From Roseiarcus sp963755075 (lineage in GTDB: Bacteria; Pseudomonadota; Alphaproteobacteria; Rhizobiales; Beijerinckiaceae): a DNA stretch of 11,538 nucleotides. Where the stretch lies: positions 1-11,538 of the forward strand of contig CAVWKL010000278.1 in assembly GCA_963755075.1 (NCBI GenBank). Reading direction: 5' to 3'. Below are positions 7,951 through 11,538 of this stretch, piece after piece. The notes beneath the pieces are model-generated. The model had not been told where the DNA came from. It searched no databases and worked only from the letters and a program-made list of their open reading frames with translations. The position numbers were made by a program, and so were the translations under genes. How positions within the stretch are numbered: the first letter of the stretch is position 1; each line of letters opens with the position of its first letter.

Positions 7951-9622
7951 ATGGGAGGCGAAACGCGCTCGAACGGTGGACGGCGAGCGTCAGAGGCGTG
8001 CGCGACTTGGCGATCTTGCGGATGAAATTGTACCGCGCCACGTGATAGCTCGGATCGAAGCCAAAGAAGTTGCGCTTCATGCGCGCCAGTTCCTCCTCTC
8101 GGTAGGCGGCGAGCGGCTTGACCGCCTCGTCCTCGGCGCGCTGGCGCCGCTTGGCTTCGATGCGGCGCGTCAGGCCCGCCGCGTCGGCCGTCAGGGCGCG
8201 CGCCCGGGCGCGAATGTCCTCATCGGCGCGAATGGCGTCGGCGGGTAGGCGGGCGCTCGCGAGGCCGAGCCGCATCGCCTCCTCGACCCCCATCGGCAGG
8301 CGCGCCTGAGCGATCTCGCGCGCCCGCGCCGCTCCGACGCGCTTGGGCAGAAGATAGGTCCAGTATTCCGAACCATAGAGATTGCCCATGTCCTTGTAGT
8401 GCGGATTGAGGACGACGTTCGCCCCCATCCACACTTCGTCGGCGGCGAGCGAAAGAAACACGCCGCCCGCGCCCGCGGCGCCGCGCATCGCCGATACGAC
8501 CCACACGTCGTCGGCGCGCACGATGCGTTCCACCAGATCGTTCATTGCGTTGATGTTGCGCCAGGACTCTTCGGCCGGCGACGGGCTCGCCTCGATGGCG
8601 CCGAGGTGCATACCGTTCGACCAGCAGTCCTTGCCGCCGAGCAGGACGAGGACGCGCGGGCCGCCGGCGAGCGCCTTGTCGAACCCCGCCGACAGCGCGT
8701 CGCAATCGGCGGTCGAAAACGCGCCGTTATAGACGTCGAAGCTGAGGAAGCCGACGCCCTCGTTCTGCTCGTAACGCAGCGGCGAGGGGCTTTCGGCGAA
8801 AGCGAGGCCCTCGATGTGCGCGGCCATCGCCTGGGCCGCCGGCAGCTTGATCTCGCGCGCGCCCGGCCGTTTGGCCTGGCCGATCCACATCGCGCCGTCG
8901 CGCAAGGCCACCGCCACAGCGGCGCGCGAGCGCGCGAGCGGCTCGCCGGGCGCGCCCGCGAGCCGCCCCGCGCGCGAGGCGTCGAACACGCGCCAGTCCA
9001 ACCCGAAGAGACGGATGAGCGCGCCCGGCGAGCCGTCGCTCGCGCGCATGATGCGCAAAGCGTCCTCCACGCCGTGCCGGGCGAAGTCGATGCGCCGCTG
9101 GTCAGGCCCGCAGGCCGGGCGGGCGCGCCCGGCGCCATGATTGGCGGGCGTCGGCGCGCAGGCCTCGCCCGATTGCAGCCGCGCCAGCGCCTCGAAGACG
9201 CATTCGAGCGCCGACTCGGCGACTTCACGACGATAGAGACTTGCCTTTGTCGCGACGCGCATCGGAAACTCGCGCCACGCCCATACCGGCCCGCCGTCCA
9301 TCTCGTCGCGCGCCTCGATCAGAGTGACGCCCCAGCGGCGCTCGCCCTCCAGGATCGCCCAATCGAGCGCCGAGGGGCCCTTATCGCCGCGAACGCCGGG
9401 ATGAACGATGAGGCAGCGAACGCCGCGCCAGATCTCGCTCGCGATGGCGCGCTTGAGGAACGGCGCGATCACCAGGTCGGGGCGAAAGAGCGCCACCGCC
9501 TCGCGCGTGACCGCGTCGTTGACGTCGATCTCCACCGAAACCACGTGCCCGGCCTCGCGCAACGCGACGTGCAAGCGCTGGGAGAGGGAATTGAAGCTGT
9601 GGCAGATGAGCAGAATGCGCAT
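7925..9622 (-). CDS. hypX: Hydrogenase maturation protein HypX (CO ligand synthesis)
   Basis: Makes the CO ligand of the [NiFe]-hydrogenase active site in air-tolerant organisms, taking a formyl group from N10-formyl-tetrahydrofolate via formyl-CoA to CO (family knowledge). At 565 residues it has full family length. The N-terminal half (1-about 265) is formyltransferase-like: CLIVHPGVRGDKGPSALDWA (70-89, His74) and DEMDGGPVW (107-114). The C-terminal half (about 285-480) is crotonase-like but HypX-specific: VGFLSFDVYNGAFSTADCDA, SNGMHLGAIEASP (335-347), RGAAGAGGVFLSLAADEVWM and GSEYWTYLLPKRVG (417-430). The tail FFGFDPSYHVARYNFIRK is the HypX signature. ATG 9622 is six bases after hypE, same strand, so it is co-transcribed as hypD-hypE-hypX. 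It should not be annotated as a plain enoyl-CoA hydratase. Confidence 0.93.
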   Translation of the reverse strand: MRILLICHSFNSLSQRLHVALREAGHVVSVEIDVNDAVTREAVALFRPDLVIAPFLKRAIASEIWRGVRCLIVHPGVRGDKGPSALDWAILEGERRWGVTLIEARDEMDGGPVWAWREFPMRVATKASLYRREVAESALECVFEALARLQSGEACAPTPANHGAGRARPACGPDQRRIDFARHGVEDALRIMRASDGSPGALIRLFGLDWRVFDASRAGRLAGAPGEPLARSRAAVAVALRDGAMWIGQAKRPGAREIKLPAAQAMAAHIEGLAFAESPSPLRYEQNEGVGFLSFDVYNGAFSTADCDALSAGFDKALAGGPRVLVLLGGKDCWSNGMHLGAIEASPSPAEESWRNINAMNDLVERIVRADDVWVVSAMRGAAGAGGVFLSLAADEVWMGANVVLNPHYKDMGNLYGSEYWTYLLPKRVGAARAREIAQARLPMGVEEAMRLGLASARLPADAIRADEDIRARARALTADAAGLTRRIEAKRRQRAEDEAVKPLAAYREEELARMKRNFFGFDPSYHVARYNFIRKIAKSRTPLTLAVHRSSAFRLPSEPAPRQP

Positions 9623-9628
9623 CGCGGT

Positions 9629-10678
9629 TCAACAGATCCGCGGCAATTGCTCGCCCGAAAGCCAATCGACGATCCGGCCGCCGCCGAACGAGGTGCGCAT
9701 TTCGACGAAGAAGTTGGGATCCTCCACTACGCGGCCGATGACCGCGGCGTCGCGCCCAAGCGGATGGGCCTTCATCGCCGCGAGCGTCGGCGCGACGACG
9801 TCAGGCGCGACAATCGCGACCAGCTTGCCCTCGCAGGCGACGTTGAGCGGGTCGAGCCCGAGGAACTCGCAGGCGGCGGCGACCTCGGCGCGCACCGGGA
9901 TCGCCGCTTCCTCGATGGCGAAGCCGACGCGGGACTTGTGCGCGAATTCGTTGAGCGTCGCGGCGAGCCCGCCGCGGGTGGGATCGCGCATGGCGCGGAT
10001 GCCGGCGCCGCCCGCCGCGACCATCGCCGCGACGAGACCGTGCAGCGCCGCCGAATCGGAAAGGATCTGCGTCTCGAATTCGAGATTCTCGCGCTTCGAC
10101 ATCACCGCGACGCCGTGATCGCCGATCGTGCCGGAAACCAAAACGAAATCGCCGGGACGCGCCGCATCGCTGGAGAGAACAAGGCCGGGCGGCGCCACGC
10201 CGACGCCGGCGGTCGTGACGAACACGCCGTCCGCCTTGCCGCGCTCGACCACCTTGGTGTCGCCGGTGATGATCGGCACGCCGGCTTGGCGCGAGGCCTC
10301 GCCCATGCTCGTCGCGATGCGCTTGAGATCGGCGAACGGAAAGCCCTCCTCGATGATGAAGCTCGCCGAGAGGTAAAGCGGTCGCGCGCCCGCCATGGCG
10401 ATGTCGTTGATGGTGCCGTGCACCGCGAGCGAGCCGATGTCGCCGCCGGGAAAGAAGATCGGCGTGACGACGAAAGCGTCGGTGGTCATCACCATGCGCC
10501 CGGCCTCGACGTCGAAGGCCGACTGGTCGTTGCCGGCGCGCAGCCAATCGTTGTCGAAGGCGGCGTGAAAAACGTCCTCGATCAATTGCCCCATGGCGCG
10601 CCCGCCGGCGCCGTGGGAAAGATCGACGCGGCCGTTCTTCACGTCGAGCTTGCGGCGGATCGGCTGTTGCACGCTCAC
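9629..10678 (-). CDS. hypE: Hydrogenase maturation protein HypE
   Basis: ATP-dependent dehydratase that turns the C-terminal thiocarboxamide (carbamoyl delivered by HypF) into thiocyanate and hands cyanide to the iron in the HypC-HypD complex. It has 349 residues, usual for the family. Visible: DLSHGAGGRAMGQLI (19-33), the ATP-binding AIRS/PurM-like core (FFPGGDIGSLAVHGTINDIA, ITGDTKVVERGKADGVF), RDPTRGGLAATLNEFAHK, CEGKLVAIV, and the invariant C-terminus PRIC with its carrier cysteine. GTG 10678 overlaps the hypD stop by four bases (GTGA) and has AAGGA about eight bases upstream. A second GTG at 10672 is the alternative start. It is followed after six bases by hypX. Confidence 0.95.
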   Translation of the reverse strand: MSVQQPIRRKLDVKNGRVDLSHGAGGRAMGQLIEDVFHAAFDNDWLRAGNDQSAFDVEAGRMVMTTDAFVVTPIFFPGGDIGSLAVHGTINDIAMAGARPLYLSASFIIEEGFPFADLKRIATSMGEASRQAGVPIITGDTKVVERGKADGVFVTTAGVGVAPPGLVLSSDAARPGDFVLVSGTIGDHGVAVMSKRENLEFETQILSDSAALHGLVAAMVAAGGAGIRAMRDPTRGGLAATLNEFAHKSRVGFAIEEAAIPVRAEVAAACEFLGLDPLNVACEGKLVAIVAPDVVAPTLAAMKAHPLGRDAAVIGRVVEDPNFFVEMRTSFGGGRIVDWLSGEQLPRIC

Positions 10679-11205
10679 GCGACATTCCTTCGTTGCGGCG
10701 CGGCCTTCGCCGCTTCGCGAAAGCGCCCGTAGGTCCAGTGGGCCGCGCAGGCGCCCTCCGGCGAAACCATGCACGAGCCCATCGGCGTATCCGGCGTGCA
10801 GGCCGTGCCGAACAACTTGCAATCGCGCGGCTTCTTGACGCCGCGCAGGATCGCGCCGCACTCGCAGGCGGGATTGTCCTCCGCGGGCCTCGCTTCCAGG
10901 CCGAAGCGCTTCTCCGCGTCGTAGCGTTGGTAGGCTGGTCGCAGGCGCAGCGCGCCGTAGGGCACCTCGCCAAGCCCCCGCCACTCGAAGCTCTCGCGCA
11001 ATTCGAAGACTTCGGCGACCTCGGCCTGCGCCTTTTCGTTGCCGAATTCGGTCACCGCGCGGACGTATTGGTTCTCGACCTCGTGCCGGCCGTCGTTGAT
11101 CTGGCGCACCAGCATCAGGATCGCCTGCGCGACGTCGAGCGGCTCGAAGCCGGCGACGACGACGGGCTTCTGAAACTCCTCGGCGAAGAACCGGTAGGGT
11201 TGCAG
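10675..11205 (-). CDS. hypD: Hydrogenase maturation protein HypD, 5'-truncated
   Basis: Scaffold iron-sulfur protein on which, with HypC, the Fe(CN)2CO unit is built. About 177 C-terminal residues remain of some 370-380. Visible: PYRFFAEEFQKPVVVAGFEP, then LDVAQAILMLVRQINDGRHE and VENQYVRAVTEFGNEKAQA, VFELRESFEWRGLGEVP, and the cysteine-rich C-terminus (CECGAIL; CKLFGTACTPDTPMGSC; GACAAHW) that binds the [4Fe-4S] cluster. The N-terminal half with its conserved cysteine motif is missing. Upstream of LQPYRFF the same frame gives unrelated residues and the adjacent frame is a collagen-like protein, so the junction is at about 11,204-11,220. The internal ATG at 11115 is not a real start. Coupled to hypE by a GTGA overlap. 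Confidence 0.92.
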   Translation of the reverse strand: MQPYRFFAEEFQKPVVVAGFEPLDVAQAILMLVRQINDGRHEVENQYVRAVTEFGNEKAQAEVAEVFELRESFEWRGLGEVPYGALRLRPAYQRYDAEKRFGLEARPAEDNPACECGAILRGVKKPRDCKLFGTACTPDTPMGSCMVSPEGACAAHWTYGRFREAAKAAPQRRNVA

Positions 11206-11207
11206 GC

Positions 11208-11537
11208 CGGCGTGCCGGGTGCCAAAGGACCAGCATCGCCGTTGGTGACATACTGCCAGGCTTGCGGGGCCTGTGCCCCGGTCGGCCCGGTGGCTCCGCT
11301 GGGACCAGTCGGCCCCGAGGGTCCGCTGGGTCCGATCAGGCCCGAGGTGCCGGACGGTCCCACCACGGTGCCGAGCAGGACGGGAGGCCCGATTTGAATG
11401 TCGAGTTCCGTCGTGCTGAGGGCAACGCCGACCTGAACGACATACTGGCCACCAGTGCTGGGCACTGTGCTTGTAATATGGCCGGGCGTCGTCGGATCAA
11501 GATAGAAAACACTACCAGATGTTAAGCCGCCACCGTC
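11208..11537 (-). CDS. Collagen-like / phage tail-type repeat protein fragment, both ends missing
   Basis: The frame is open from the window edge for about 110 residues. It begins GGGLTSGSVFYLDPTTPGHI and continues QYVVQVGVALSTTELDIQIG and PPVLLG, a module often found in phage structural or long repetitive bacterial proteins, where 'YYLDPTTPG ... QYVVxVGxALSxTELDIQI' precedes collagen repeats. Ten uninterrupted G-X-Y triplets follow at 11271-11360 (GPS GTS GLI GPS GPS GPT GPS GAT GPT GAQ). Then comes AWQYVTNGDAGPLAPGTP, the apparent start of another module, before family character stops at the hypD junction. No start or stop belonging to the gene is inside the window. Beyond the junction the frame runs on by chance to 11115. 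Its biological source is unresolved: phage, prophage or a bacterial surface protein. Confidence 0.7.
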
Positions 11538-11538
11538 G

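Noticed and set aside
8300..8760. Separate enoyl-CoA hydratase gene within hypX
   Set aside because: The crotonase-like sequence is in frame with the formyltransferase-like N-terminus and carries HypX-specific motifs, so it is one protein.
8399..10732. A very long plus-strand open frame opposite hypX and hypE
   Set aside because: It is rich in Arg/Ala/His/Asp without family motifs and lies antisense to two confidently identified genes; long antisense frames are common at this GC content.
10679..11251. N-terminal extension of HypE to 540 residues
   Set aside because: The extra part is an out-of-frame reading of hypD; GTG 10678 gives normal HypE length.
11115..11537. A genuine collagen-HypD fusion protein
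   Set aside because: The collagen-like reading and HypD are in different frames at the join, so no fused product is encoded.

Overview
The window is a GC-rich bacterial chromosome segment (about 440 to 11,205) with a foreign-looking fragment on each side. The core has very high GC, GTG starts, tight 4-base gene overlaps, HypX, a NicO-type nickel/cobalt transporter paired with a DUF1007 protein, and a prdX / CnoX / LON-domain run. Together these suggest an alphaproteobacterium, probably Hyphomicrobiales and possibly a methylotroph such as Methylocystis or Methylosinus. That placement is family-level inference, not a database match.

Layout, left to right. 1-~440: lower-GC DNA with a broken phage tail-fibre-like coding fragment (+), a 30-base CTT-type repeat and a hairpin-rich stretch. 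~441-1259 (-): guanine deaminase missing its C-terminal third, preceded by 1256-1789 (-): OHCU decarboxylase, a two-gene purine/urate catabolic unit. 1957-2753 (+): an enoyl-CoA hydratase/isomerase family gene with a one-base frameshift. 2766-3695 (-): an extensin-like lipoprotein. 3907-5620 (+): DUF1007 protein plus NicO-type Ni/Co transporter, the latter also frameshifted. 5693-7899 (+): prolyl-tRNA editing protein, thioredoxin-TPR co-chaperone, LON-substrate-binding protein. 7925-~11,205 (-): hypD (5' end missing), hypE, hypX. ~11,208-11,538 (-): a collagen-like, phage-tail-type protein fragment running into hypD.

Functional logic. HypD and HypE assemble and transfer the Fe(CN)2CO group of [NiFe]-hydrogenase. 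HypX supplies the CO ligand from a formyl-tetrahydrofolate donor under oxic conditions. The NicO/DUF1007 pair 2.3 kb away could handle nickel for the same enzyme, although no shared operon is visible. The PrdX-CnoX-LON run concerns translation fidelity and protein quality.

The most unusual aspect is structural. Both ends stop abruptly inside conserved genes (guaD and hypD) and continue into phage-tail/collagen-like coding sequence, and both flanks read inward toward the core. Three places show apparent loss of exactly one base. The simplest reading is a chimeric, error-bearing long read or amplified contig, not a new biological system. I did not find a convincing undescribed system. The two divergent intergenic regions hold small repeat/palindrome motifs that could be operators.
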